From JACKCD01 sp041390905 (lineage in GTDB: Bacteria; Chloroflexota; Anaerolineae; Promineifilales; Promineifilaceae), in contig JAWKPA010000019.1 of NCBI GenBank assembly GCA_041390905.1, positions 1-64,000 on the forward strand: DNA of 64,000 bases. The letters are read 5' to 3'. This document shows, in pieces, positions 23,162-31,625 of the stretch; position 1 is the stretch's first letter, and the number at the start of each line of letters is the position of its first letter. The translations under genes were made by a program, and so were the position numbers. The notes beneath the pieces were generated by a model. The model was given only the letters and a program-made list of their open reading frames with translations, did not search any database and was not told the origin of the DNA.

Positions 23162-24625
23162 CTATTGATTGGCCCAATACTCATCCAAAGTGGTTTGCAC
23201 CTTGCCATTCACCTCTTCCAGCAGGGCATCGGTGTCTTCAATTTTGCCTGTATAGACGGCATCATACAGCTCTGCGGCAAGCATGTCGCCCACCCGACCC
23301 GGTTCAGGCACCCAGCTTTCGTGGTGGGGGTTGTCGAGGTAATCAATGGCGTTGATGATGACGTCGTAATCATGGTCGCCATACCGCGCCTGAAGCTGTT
23401 CCAAATAGGCATCGGCCACGGAGCGGCGGGCGGGCAGACAGCCGTAAATGAGGCATACGTCAATGATATGCTCCTCGCTGGTCAGCCATTTCATCACCTC
23501 AAACGCTTCCTGGGGATGTTTGCCGTCTTTAAGCATGTAGAAGGTGTCGGCGTGGATGCGGGAAACGCGGGTGCCTTTTTGATTGTAGGGGGACGGGGCA
23601 AAGCCGTAGTCAAAGGGGAGGTCAACCAGACCTTCGGGCATAAACCAGGTGTGGCTATAGAACATGGCGGTTAATTCACTGCCAAAGGGGTCGCCGGCCG
23701 TTGCATAAAATGCTTCTTGCCCGGAGTAGTCGGCCATAAAGCCATCTACCCAAATGGCATTATTGAGCCAGTTGAAGCCGTATTTGTATTCGTCGGAGTT
23801 GACGAGGGCGGTTTTGAAGTCGGCACTGACGGGGCTGCCCTTTTGCGGCGGGTCAAAGAGGGTCATCGCGCCACGAAAATCTGTCCAGGAGTCATCATAC
23901 CCCCATTGCACCACGTTTTCGATGTCAAAATCGGGCGACAGGGCGTTGTTGCCGTTGGCATCAAGGGTTAGCTCCATGGCCAAGGTTCGCAGGGCATCTA
24001 TGTTCCAGGAGGTGTCGCTGTAGTCGGTGGTGGGGTAATCGAGGCCGGCTGCGTCGAACAAATCCTTGTTGTAGAAGATGAAAGAGGGGAACATGCCGAG
24101 CGGAATGCCGACTGTTTTATCTTCGCCAGCGTACAAATCAACGGCTGCTCCGTAAAAGTCGCTGGTGTCAAACCCTTCGGCATCCATTAGTGGCTGCACG
24201 TCGGCCAAAATGTCGCGGTAATCACCAGCCACGTCAACACCACCGGGGCCTACCAGTTCCGGGGCTTCACCACCGGCCACCATCGCCAGCAGCCGTTCGT
24301 TGGCTTCGTCGTTGGGGACGATCAAAAATTCGATTTGGATGTCATCGTGGGTGCTGTTGAACTCGTCAGCCAGGGCTTCCTGGGCGGTAATCTGGTCGGG
24401 GTCGGTGCCGGTACCAAGACCAACAAAGATGCTGATTTTGACGGCTTCACTAACGGCCGTTTCTCCCTCTGGTTCCGCCACAACTTCTTCACTAGCCTCT
24501 TCCTGCACGGCTTCAGGCTCAGTAGCCGGTTCTGCCGGGGCCTCGGCAGCGGGCGTGCCACCGCAGGCAGCAAGGATCATGGCTGATAACACAAATAACA
24601 GGACAACATAAACTGTTCTTTTCAT
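23162..24625 (-). CDS. ABC sugar transporter solute-binding lipoprotein
   Basis: 487 residues from the ATG at 24625 (M-K-R-T-V-Y). Lipoprotein signal with lipobox A-M-I-L-A-A-C, Cys21 as the lipidation site, followed by an Ala/Glu/Pro-rich tether to about residue 65. The rest is a CUT1-type (family 1) extracellular binding domain, with a typical E-A-F-E-V-M-K-W-L-T-S-E-E-H near 410. It delivers a sugar, oligosaccharide or cyclitol to the permeases. First structural gene after the LacI regulator. Confidence 0.92.
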   Translation of the reverse strand: MKRTVYVVLLFVLSAMILAACGGTPAAEAPAEPATEPEAVQEEASEEVVAEPEGETAVSEAVKISIFVGLGTGTDPDQITAQEALADEFNSTHDDIQIEFLIVPNDEANERLLAMVAGGEAPELVGPGGVDVAGDYRDILADVQPLMDAEGFDTSDFYGAAVDLYAGEDKTVGIPLGMFPSFIFYNKDLFDAAGLDYPTTDYSDTSWNIDALRTLAMELTLDANGNNALSPDFDIENVVQWGYDDSWTDFRGAMTLFDPPQKGSPVSADFKTALVNSDEYKYGFNWLNNAIWVDGFMADYSGQEAFYATAGDPFGSELTAMFYSHTWFMPEGLVDLPFDYGFAPSPYNQKGTRVSRIHADTFYMLKDGKHPQEAFEVMKWLTSEEHIIDVCLIYGCLPARRSVADAYLEQLQARYGDHDYDVIINAIDYLDNPHHESWVPEPGRVGDMLAAELYDAVYTGKIEDTDALLEEVNGKVQTTLDEYWANQ

Positions 24626-24740
24626 TTCTCTCCTCCTCGTGGGAATTACACGTTCAACAAGATGGATTCTTTCACATTTTGCAGTAGTGTACCTAACCTG
24701 GACAAGCCAGAACAAAAACGGTTAAATAACTTGTCCATTT

Positions 24741-24774
24741 AGAAGTTCAACTTCTCAGAAGAAGTTGAACTTCT
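24741..24774. repeat. AGAAGTT double palindrome
   Basis: AGAAGTTCAACTTCT 24741-24755 and AGAAGTTGAACTTCT 24760-24774, followed by the GGCGTAACGTATTTAATCC tail that also follows the copy at 38774 (there AGCGTAACTTATTTAATCC). It lies between lacI-type regulator and binding protein. No copy of the 25896 operator was seen in this gap. Confidence 0.93.
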
Positions 24775-24800
24775 GGCGTAACGTATTTAATCCTCGTTCC

Positions 24801-25871
24801 TTAATCGGAATTGCCGTTATGTTGCTTTTTAACTCGTATAAAATCACCTCCCTGCGCCGATTGGCAGCCGCATGACTGCCGAATCACCAGTTCTGTGGGC
24901 AATAGTGTTAAAGGATCTGCCTGACCCGTATTGATAAGTTTGAGCAACTGCCGGGCTGCAGCACGCCCAGCTTCCTCGATGGGAGCCTTGACGGTGGTCA
25001 GCGGCGGGTCGGTGTATTGTGAAAGCAGGGCATCATCAAAACCAACAATGGCGATGTCTTTGGGAACGCACAAGCCAGCAGCATGGGCGGCGCGGAGTGC
25101 GCCGCGTGCGGATACATCATCGGCAGCGAAGATGGCATCTATGGGTCGTTTTTCCTTGAGCAAGGCAGTGACGACAGAAACGGCCGTTTCCTCCTCAAAC
25201 CGCGCCTCCCGCACCAGCAGCGGATCAAACGGAATATCCGCCGCCGCCAACGCCTCCCGATACCCTGCCTCCCGCCAATTCGCATCCTCGTTATTTGGCG
25301 CACCCGCCAAAAAAGCAATCCGCCGATGCCCACACCCCAGCAAATGCTGCACCATCTTCACCGCCCCATCCTTGTTTTCAAACGAAACCGAAGGCACGGC
25401 CACATCCGGCGGCGGCGTGCGGTGCAGCAACACCATGGGAAAACGCGCCGAATAGAGCCGCCGCAGGGCTGTGTCATCCAGGCTGTCGGTGAAAACGATC
25501 AAGCCATCGGTGTTGTGCTGCCCCAACGGTAAATTTAGCACGTCCAACCCCTGTGGCCGCGCCGTTGAATAGAGCAATAAATCATACCCGTGGGGCATCA
25601 ACGCAAGCTGAACGCCACGCATCAGTTGGAAGAAAAAGAGGTCGTTGATTTCGGGAAAAAGTAACCCAATGGTGTTGGTTTTTTGTGAAGCAAGTGCCCT
25701 TGCCCCCCGATGGGGGATATAGTTTAAGGCCGAAATAGCGGCTAAAACGCGCTCGGTGGTTTCCTCTGCCACTGGCCCTGTTTCATTAAGTACACGGCTG
25801 ACAGTCATGGCCGAGACCCCCGCTTCTGCCGCTACTTCTTTAATGGTTGCCCGTTTTGCGTTTGAATCCAT
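24801..25871 (-). CDS. LacI-family transcriptional regulator
   Basis: 356 residues from the ATG at 25871. N-terminal helix-turn-helix T-I-K-E-V-A-A-E-A-G-V-S-A-M-T-V-S-R-V-L-N with hinge helix A-R-A-L-A-S-Q-K-T, then a periplasmic-binding-like effector domain (I-G-L-L-F-P-E-I-N-D, A-I-F-A-A-D-D-V-S-A-R-G, V-G-F-D-D). It is followed by the binding protein and permeases, so it probably represses or activates that operon in response to the sugar. Two perfect 12-base direct copies of GTTAACGCTAAC just upstream of its start are likely autoregulatory operators. Confidence 0.92.
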   Translation of the reverse strand: MDSNAKRATIKEVAAEAGVSAMTVSRVLNETGPVAEETTERVLAAISALNYIPHRGARALASQKTNTIGLLFPEINDLFFFQLMRGVQLALMPHGYDLLLYSTARPQGLDVLNLPLGQHNTDGLIVFTDSLDDTALRRLYSARFPMVLLHRTPPPDVAVPSVSFENKDGAVKMVQHLLGCGHRRIAFLAGAPNNEDANWREAGYREALAAADIPFDPLLVREARFEEETAVSVVTALLKEKRPIDAIFAADDVSARGALRAAHAAGLCVPKDIAIVGFDDALLSQYTDPPLTTVKAPIEEAGRAAARQLLKLINTGQADPLTLLPTELVIRQSCGCQSAQGGDFIRVKKQHNGNSD

Positions 25872-25895
25872 TGGTTCTTTACTCTTTCCCGCTGT

Positions 25896-25920
25896 GTTAA
25901 CGCTAACAGTTAACGCTAAC
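25896..25920. promoter_or_regulatory. Tandem LacI-type operators
   Basis: GTTAACGCTAAC at 25896-25907 and again at 25909-25920, one base apart. Each half-site pair is GTTA...TAAC around a central CG, the usual shape of LacI-family operators. They sit 25-49 bases before the lacI-type start codon, so autoregulation is the simplest reading. Confidence 0.7.
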
Positions 25921-25921
25921 A

Positions 25922-26291
25922 TTGTATCAGGGGAAAAACGGCAGTCAAGTTATCAGGCGTATTGACAGCACAATTTTTCGTTTAACCAAAGCCAATGGTA
26001 GTGGCCTGGCGGGGACAAACGGCAGTTTCCTCCAACCGCCTCGTCTGTTACCTAAACCATCCACGGCCCCACGGGAACAAACGGCCGTTGCTGGGCAAGA
26101 GCGGGCGAGGCAATTGGTGAGCAGGCTACCTGTTTGGCCTCGCCCCTATCCTTCTCCATTTCAAATGGAGCATTGCTGATCAAAAATGAGAATTGTTGCA
26201 CTTCTCATCAAATTCCCAGATCATCCCGGATAGGCTATAATCTTTTGCTGCTTTGCGGAATCAAACAAATTGAGGCAAAGTTAGGAACAAT
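25922..26291. other. Divergent intergenic region with stem-loops and a promoter-like site
   Basis: No gene seen. Contents: one ACGGCCGT (26081); inverted repeat GGGCGAGGC / GCCTCGCCC (about 26103-26147); perfect hairpin CTCCATTT-C-AAATGGAG (about 26154-26170); GAGAA...TTCTC (about 26187-26204); a TATAAT at 26236-26241 without a clear -35, about 50 bases before the plus-strand ABC-2 permease start. Confidence 0.55.
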
Positions 26292-27197
26292 ATGACAATT
26301 GGCATAGAAAAACGCAGTGAAAAAGCCCCCATCTACATTTATGACGCTGACCAGCGCTGGGGTACTTGGCAGCAGCGGGTTGAGGAATTGATCCACTACC
26401 GCTATCTACTTCGCAATCTTGTGCTGCGCGACCTTAAAGCCCGCTACAAAAATTCCCTGCTGGGTGTCCTATGGAGCCTGCTCAATCCGCTGGGGCTGAT
26501 GGTTGTGTTTACCGTTGTCTTTAGCGTCATGAGTCGCTTTAACAACAATACGCGGGCTTATGCCGTGTTTGTGCTGGTAGGGCTGGTGCCATGGACATTC
26601 TTTACGGGGGCGCTGCAAAGTGGTGCTGTCTCTGTCGTGGGCAATGTGGGGCTGGTAAAAAAGGTTTATTTTCCCCGCGAACTGCTGCCGGCCACGGCAC
26701 TGCTTTCCAATTTGGTCAACTTTTCGATTTCGTTTTTGCTCATCATCCTTTTCTTGTTCATTTTTGGTATTGGCATTTCGCGTCATATCCTGTGGGTTCC
26801 CGCCATTCTCATTACCCAACTGACTTTTATGCTGGGGCTGATCCTGTTTGTCTCGGCGCTAACTGTCTTTTTCCGCGACATTTTGATGATTCTGGATGTG
26901 CTACTGACGGCATGGTTTTTTGCTACACCTATTTTTTACCCGCTGGAGGATTTGGAACGGCCGTTAACCTTTCTTGGCACCACCTTCAACTCTGCCCAGG
27001 TCATGCGCTGGATCAACCCCATGGCCTCTATCATTGACGGCTACCGCACCGTCCTGTGGGGTACCCGGTTTAGCAATGGGCCGGTCAGCATGGATCCCTC
27101 CTATTTACTGCGAACATTTATCACCTCGGCCATCATTCTGGTACTGGGCTATCTGTTTTTTCTGCGTGCCGAGCCGCTATTTGGAGAAAAGCTGTAG
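26292..27197 (+). CDS. ABC-2 type polysaccharide export permease
   Basis: 301 residues with an AGGA ribosome site 5-8 bases before the ATG. Wzm/TagG-like: amphipathic N-terminus, then L-V-L-R-D-L-K-A-R-Y-K-N-S-L-L-G-V-L-W-S-L-L-N-P, followed by six TM segments. Such permeases export O-antigen, teichoic acid-like or other glycans with an ABC ATPase, which normally lies next to it. Here the next gene is an LCP protein, so the ATPase must be elsewhere. The pairing with an LCP transferase suggests cell-surface glycopolymer export and attachment. Confidence 0.88.
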   Translation: MTIGIEKRSEKAPIYIYDADQRWGTWQQRVEELIHYRYLLRNLVLRDLKARYKNSLLGVLWSLLNPLGLMVVFTVVFSVMSRFNNNTRAYAVFVLVGLVPWTFFTGALQSGAVSVVGNVGLVKKVYFPRELLPATALLSNLVNFSISFLLIILFLFIFGIGISRHILWVPAILITQLTFMLGLILFVSALTVFFRDILMILDVLLTAWFFATPIFYPLEDLERPLTFLGTTFNSAQVMRWINPMASIIDGYRTVLWGTRFSNGPVSMDPSYLLRTFITSAIILVLGYLFFLRAEPLFGEKL

Positions 27198-27212
27198 TTC
27201 TATACTGTATTT

Positions 27213-28778
27213 ATGCGAATAATACGTTTCCTTCTCATCCTGCTTGTTGTCCTCGTTGTCTTAATTGCAGGTAGTCTATTTATCTTCCGCAATGCCCGCC
27301 CCTTTGCAGGGACAGCAGCTTTACCCACGCCCTTCCCAACGGCCGTTCCTCTATTACCGACCCCCACGCTGGAACCAACCGCCACACAAACGGCCGTTCC
27401 CGACGCTGCTACGGCCACGGCTACCCCCGATCATTCACCCACGCCCGGCCCCAGCCCCACCGCCAGCCAAACGCCAACCGCTACGCCACTGCCCACCAAA
27501 ACGGCCGTTCCCACCACAACCCCCACCAGCCTGCCACAAATCGAACCCACGCTTGGCATTAGCAACGGCGTACTGGCTTCAGGCGCATCACCCATTTCAA
27601 CGGCTATCCCAACGGCCGTTCCCCGCTTCGATGTGCCGGCCGACACCACCAACATCCTCCTCCTCGGCAGCGACCTCCCCCTAGCCGAAAACGACATCCG
27701 CACCGACACCATGATCATCGTCTCCATCAACCGCGACGGCCCCACCGCCTCCATGATCTCCCTCCCCCGCGATCTGTATGTCTACCTGCCCGGCCACACC
27801 ATGAGCCGCCTTAACACCGCCATCCTCCTCGGCGGCGTAGACCTGCTCAAACAAACCATCCTCTACAACTTCGGCATCCCCATCCACTACTACGCCCGCG
27901 TAGATTTCCAGGGGTTTGAAGACATCGTAAACGCCATCGGCGGCGTAGACATCAACGTCACCTGCCGCTACGAAGATTGGCGGCTCAAATCGCCAGAACT
28001 TGACATTCAAGACCCCGACAACTGGGAAAAATTCGCCCTTGAAGCCGGAACCTACCACATGGACGGTGATTTAGCCCTTTGGTACGCCCGCTCTCGCCTC
28101 GCCTCCAACGACTTCGACCGGGGGCGCCGCCAGCAAGAATTACTCCGCGCCATGTTCCGCCAAGGGGTAGACCTCGGCCTCATCACCGAATTCCCCACCC
28201 TCTGGAACACCTTCCAGAACAGCGTCGAAACTGACCTCGACATTGGCCGCATGTTGCAACTAGCCTCCCTGGCACCCACCATTCGCGCTAACGGCATCCA
28301 GCACCTCTTTGTGGCTGGCAAAACCACCCCCTGGACAGAGCCAACCACCGGGGCGCAAGTGCATTTGCCCATTTGGGAAGGGGAAAACGAAATGGCCGAA
28401 ACCTTCCAGCGGCTCTTCCTGCCCCCTGCCCTCAACCGCGCCAGCCGCGCCCCCATCACCGTGGAAGTGATCAACGCCAGCGGCAACCCCGACATGGCGG
28501 TGCTGGCCGCTGACAACCTCGACACCTACGGTTTTGTCCCCGTTATTAGCGAAGAAGCCATCGAACCAACCCGTCAAACAACGCTGGAATACTTTGCCCC
28601 CAATTTCAAAAGCTCCTACGATTGGCTTATCCGCTGGGTGGCCGACATTCCCATGAGCGAGATCCAATTAATCGCCAACGAGGACGATTACGCATACAAT
28701 TACCGCCTTGTGCTGGGGCAAGAGTACGACCCGTGTCGTCCTGCATTTTTCGCTCCACGCGCTTTCATTTCAAACTGA
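27213..28778 (+). CDS. LytR-CpsA-Psr family cell-envelope glycopolymer transferase with long Pro/Thr stalk
   Basis: 521 residues. TM anchor at about 5-26, a Pro/Thr/Ala-rich stalk (about 33-140), the LCP domain at about 145-325, and a C-terminal LytR_C-like domain (V-E-V-I-N-A-S-G-N, from about 412). Catalytic-type residues are visible: R163-T-D165, S-L-P-R186-D187-L, and the D-F-D-R-G-R-R-Q-Q segment near 300. It would transfer undecaprenyl-linked glycopolymer to the wall or surface protein. Four ACGGCCGT copies (27339, 27390, 27501, 27612) lie in the stalk in one reading phase, each encoding T-A-V-P. Confidence 0.92.
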   Translation: MRIIRFLLILLVVLVVLIAGSLFIFRNARPFAGTAALPTPFPTAVPLLPTPTLEPTATQTAVPDAATATATPDHSPTPGPSPTASQTPTATPLPTKTAVPTTTPTSLPQIEPTLGISNGVLASGASPISTAIPTAVPRFDVPADTTNILLLGSDLPLAENDIRTDTMIIVSINRDGPTASMISLPRDLYVYLPGHTMSRLNTAILLGGVDLLKQTILYNFGIPIHYYARVDFQGFEDIVNAIGGVDINVTCRYEDWRLKSPELDIQDPDNWEKFALEAGTYHMDGDLALWYARSRLASNDFDRGRRQQELLRAMFRQGVDLGLITEFPTLWNTFQNSVETDLDIGRMLQLASLAPTIRANGIQHLFVAGKTTPWTEPTTGAQVHLPIWEGENEMAETFQRLFLPPALNRASRAPITVEVINASGNPDMAVLAADNLDTYGFVPVISEEAIEPTRQTTLEYFAPNFKSSYDWLIRWVADIPMSEIQLIANEDDYAYNYRLVLGQEYDPCRPAFFAPRAFISN

Positions 28779-28894
28779 GCAAGCGGCCTGTAGCCGTTCC
28801 AACAACAGCTTTTGCACTACCACAAGCTGCTGAAGGCGGATTCAGAGGCTATTGCTCACAAGTCAGGGTCTTCAGCAAATAGTGTGTGGCTCAG

Positions 28895-28966
28895 AACAAG
28901 TAACAGCTTACAAGTAACAAGTTACCTTTGCTAACAGCCTCTTGCGACTTGTAACTTGCCACTTGC
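28895..28966. repeat. Tandem-arm hairpin, ACAAGTAAC family
   Basis: AACAAGTAACAGCTTACAAG then TAACAAGTTACC on the left; GACTTGTAACTTGCCACTTG on the right. The surrounding 280 bases between the LCP gene and the UMF1 gene hold no recognisable gene; a half copy of the GACGCAGATT family (AAATCAGGTAAATCAGCGTCC) lies near 29018-29039. Confidence 0.75.
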
Positions 28967-29059
28967 ACCTGATGTCAAGCACACTATTCAGTAATGATCC
29001 ACAATGTGTCTGATCTGAAAAATCAGGTAAATCAGCGTCCTATTGACCGAGGAGAACCG

Positions 29060-31099
29060 ATGACAGCCCAAACCGCCTCCCCCTTTGCCAACCTGAGCGA
29101 GCAGGAATACAAACGCCGCACCCGCGCCTGGGCCATGTATGACTGGGCAAACTCAGCCTTCGCTACCACCATTTTAGCTGCTGTACTGCCCGTCTACTAC
29201 AGCCAGGTGGCAGGAGCCAATCTGCCCAGTGCCGCCACCGCCACCCAATATTGGTCGCTCACCCTCAGCATTTCCGTTTTCATTGTAGCGATCATCTCCC
29301 CCATTCTTGGCACCGTCTCTGACATTATGCGCGGCAAAAAGAAGTTTTTGTCACTGTTCACCACCATCGGCATCATCGGCACCGGCCTTTTGGTGCTGAT
29401 TGACCGGGGCGATTGGCTGCTGGCTTCCATCTTTTTTATCGTGGGGCGCATTGGCTTTGGCGCGGCCAACGTTTTTTACGATGCGCTGTTGCCCCACGTG
29501 GCAAAAGAAGAAGACCAGGACAAGGTGTCGTCGCAAGGTTATGCGCTGGGATATTTGGGTGGCGGGTTGCTGCTTGCCGTCAACGTGGTGATGATTTTTA
29601 CGCTACCGGGCAACTGGGGCGTGCGGCTGTCGCTGCTCAGTGTGGCAATTTGGTGGGCGGTGTTTTCTATTCCCATCTTCCGTCATGTGCCAGAACCACG
29701 TGCTGTGAGCAAGGGGCTGGCACCGGGCGAAAGTTTGATCGGCAGCAGCTTTGGGCAAATTCGCAAGACGATTCGGGATATTCGGGAGTATAAGGATTTG
29801 TTCCGCTACCTTATTGCTTTCCTCATTTACAACGACGGCATTGGGATTATCATTTCGGTGGCAGCGATTTATGGGGCCGAGCTGGGGTTTGGCAGCACGG
29901 AGCTGATTTTGGCAATTTTGCTGGTGCAGTTTGTGGGGATTCCCTATAGCCTGGTGTTTGGCAATTTGCCCAGCAAAAGTGACAAGCGGCAAACGATGTA
30001 TGCGGCGTTTGTGGTGTTTAACATTATTGCGCTGCCACTGGTGGGGATTGTGGGTGGGCAACTGCTGCCGAAGACAATTACGGGGCTGCCTTCGCCAGAC
30101 TTTGCGGAAACGGCCGTTTCCGTGGGTCAAGGAACCTACACCGCCACCGACGCGAAGGCCATTGTCTACAACGGTAGCTGGAGCAACGAAACGATTGCCC
30201 CCAATTTGCTTGGCACCGCCTGCGCCTGGTACGCTTTTTGGTGTAATGATGCAGAAAACGGGGTGGTGTATGCAGAAACGGCCGTTATCAACGACAGCTA
30301 CGACATCCCCTTCAACGGCCAATCGCTCAAACTCACCTACGCCACCGGTCCCAACTACGGCATTTGGGACGTGCTGCTCGACGGCACCCCCCTGCTTGAT
30401 GAAGATGGCACCCCCATCACCATCAACGGCTACAATGCCACCGTGCGCTATGGCGTGACCACCCAACTCGACACCGGCAGCGAAGGCGAACACGTTATTA
30501 CCCTCGTCAGCAGCGGTGCCAAAGACCCCGCCAGCAGTGGCAACGCCATGTCACTGGCTCAGGTAGACATCCTGCCACCGCAGCGCAGCAGCAACCTGGG
30601 TGCTATCATCGGCATCCTGATTGGCGTGCAGCTTGTCGGGTTAATCTTTGCCTACCTGCTTGGCCCCGGCCTCTTCCAGGGGTTTGCCGATTGGCTCGAC
30701 ACCAAGAAAAGCATTCTGCTGGCACTTTCAGCCTATGCCATCATTGCCGTCTGGGGCTATTTCCTCAACTCCGTGATCGAATTCTGGTTTCTAGCGTGGA
30801 TGGTGGCCGTGGTACAGGGGGGCAGCCAGGCACTTAGCCGCAGCCTCTACGCCGCCATGACCCCGGCCTCAATGAGCGGCGAATTTTTTGGCTTCTTCAG
30901 CATCATGTCCAAATTCGCCTCCTTCCTCAGCCCATTGGTCTTTGTGCTGGCTGTCGCCTTTTTCAACAGCAGCCGCCCCGGCGTTCTCAGCCTCATCATT
31001 TTCTTTGTCGTTGGCATGTATTTGCTGTGGGGTGTGGATGTGCCGGCCGGTAAGAGGTTGGCGCAGGAGAAAGAAGCTGCTCTTTTCGGTAATCAGTAA
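29060..31099 (+). CDS. UMF1/Atg22-family MFS transporter with inserted beta-rich extracellular domain
   Basis: 679 residues from the ATG at 29060, preceded by GGAGAACCG. N-terminal half has the UMF1 signature Y-D-W-A-N-S-A-F-A-T-T-I-L near 27-40 and G-x-x-S-D-I-M-R-G-K-K-K in the loop after TM2-3. Bacterial members are usually 400-450 residues. The excess is one block of about 175 residues (about 338-512) between TM segments. It contains Y-N-G-S-W-S-N-E, T-G-P-N-Y-G-I-W-D-V-L-L-D-G-T-P-L and E-G-E-H-V-I-T-L, features of the sugar-binding-like beta-sandwich found in secreted Chloroflexota proteins. The transport helices resume afterwards and end normally. Confidence 0.85.
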   Translation: MTAQTASPFANLSEQEYKRRTRAWAMYDWANSAFATTILAAVLPVYYSQVAGANLPSAATATQYWSLTLSISVFIVAIISPILGTVSDIMRGKKKFLSLFTTIGIIGTGLLVLIDRGDWLLASIFFIVGRIGFGAANVFYDALLPHVAKEEDQDKVSSQGYALGYLGGGLLLAVNVVMIFTLPGNWGVRLSLLSVAIWWAVFSIPIFRHVPEPRAVSKGLAPGESLIGSSFGQIRKTIRDIREYKDLFRYLIAFLIYNDGIGIIISVAAIYGAELGFGSTELILAILLVQFVGIPYSLVFGNLPSKSDKRQTMYAAFVVFNIIALPLVGIVGGQLLPKTITGLPSPDFAETAVSVGQGTYTATDAKAIVYNGSWSNETIAPNLLGTACAWYAFWCNDAENGVVYAETAVINDSYDIPFNGQSLKLTYATGPNYGIWDVLLDGTPLLDEDGTPITINGYNATVRYGVTTQLDTGSEGEHVITLVSSGAKDPASSGNAMSLAQVDILPPQRSSNLGAIIGILIGVQLVGLIFAYLLGPGLFQGFADWLDTKKSILLALSAYAIIAVWGYFLNSVIEFWFLAWMVAVVQGGSQALSRSLYAAMTPASMSGEFFGFFSIMSKFASFLSPLVFVLAVAFFNSSRPGVLSLIIFFVVGMYLLWGVDVPAGKRLAQEKEAALFGNQ

Positions 31100-31153
31100 C
31101 CAGTAATCGGTAATCGGTTCTACTGTTTACCGATTACCGATTATTGATAACCG
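31088..31153. repeat. Tandem-arm hairpin, GGTAATC family
   Basis: GGTAATCAGTAACCAGTAAT and further units on the left, TTACCGATTACCGATTATTG on the right. The left arm includes the UMF1 stop codon, so the last residues (G-N-Q) are repeat-encoded. It lies between convergent genes and may also act as a terminator. Confidence 0.85.
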
Positions 31154-31185
31154 TACGCGAAGCGGTCGTGCAACGACATTACCGC

Positions 31186-31617
31186 TCACTGCTCCCACTG
31201 TCGCCCACGCTCCCGCTTTTTCTGCCCCTGCTTTTTCTTGGTTTCCAGCCGTTTTTCCTGGGCAGCACGACTGGGCTTGGAAGGTTTGCGCTTTTTGGGT
31301 TTGATGAGGGCGGCGGCGAGGAGAGCCTGGAAGCGAGAAACGGCCGTTTCCCGGTTCCGCCATTGACTGCGCGAATCTTGCACGTGTAGCTGTAGCACCC
31401 CGTCCTTATCCAGACGGCCGGCCAGCCCCCGCAGCAGCCGCTCCCGCATCTCCTCATCCAGCAGCGGCGAATTTGCCACATCAAACAGCAGCGTTACCCG
31501 CGTCTCCGCCTTGTTGACATGCTGCCCCCCCGGCCCACTGCTAGTAGAAAAGCGAAATAATAGTTCTGAGAGTGGAATCACCAACTGCTCATTAATTACC
31601 ACAACATCTGCATCCAT
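31186..31617 (-). CDS. arfB: Ribosome-rescue peptidyl-tRNA hydrolase ArfB
   Basis: 143 residues from the ATG at 31617; a longer frame upstream overlaps the kinase gene. One class I release-factor domain with S-S-G-P-G-G-Q-H-V-N-K, where G30-G31-Q32 is the catalytic GGQ. There is no codon-recognition domain, followed by a Lys/Arg-rich tail (about 108-143) that enters the mRNA channel in ArfB/YaeJ. It releases peptides from stalled ribosomes. It starts 8 bases after the histidine kinase stop, so it is probably co-transcribed with it. Confidence 0.92.
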   Translation of the reverse strand: MDADVVVINEQLVIPLSELLFRFSTSSGPGGQHVNKAETRVTLLFDVANSPLLDEEMRERLLRGLAGRLDKDGVLQLHVQDSRSQWRNRETAVSRFQALLAAALIKPKKRKPSKPSRAAQEKRLETKKKQGQKKRERGRQWEQ

Positions 31618-31625
31618 CAACTTTT

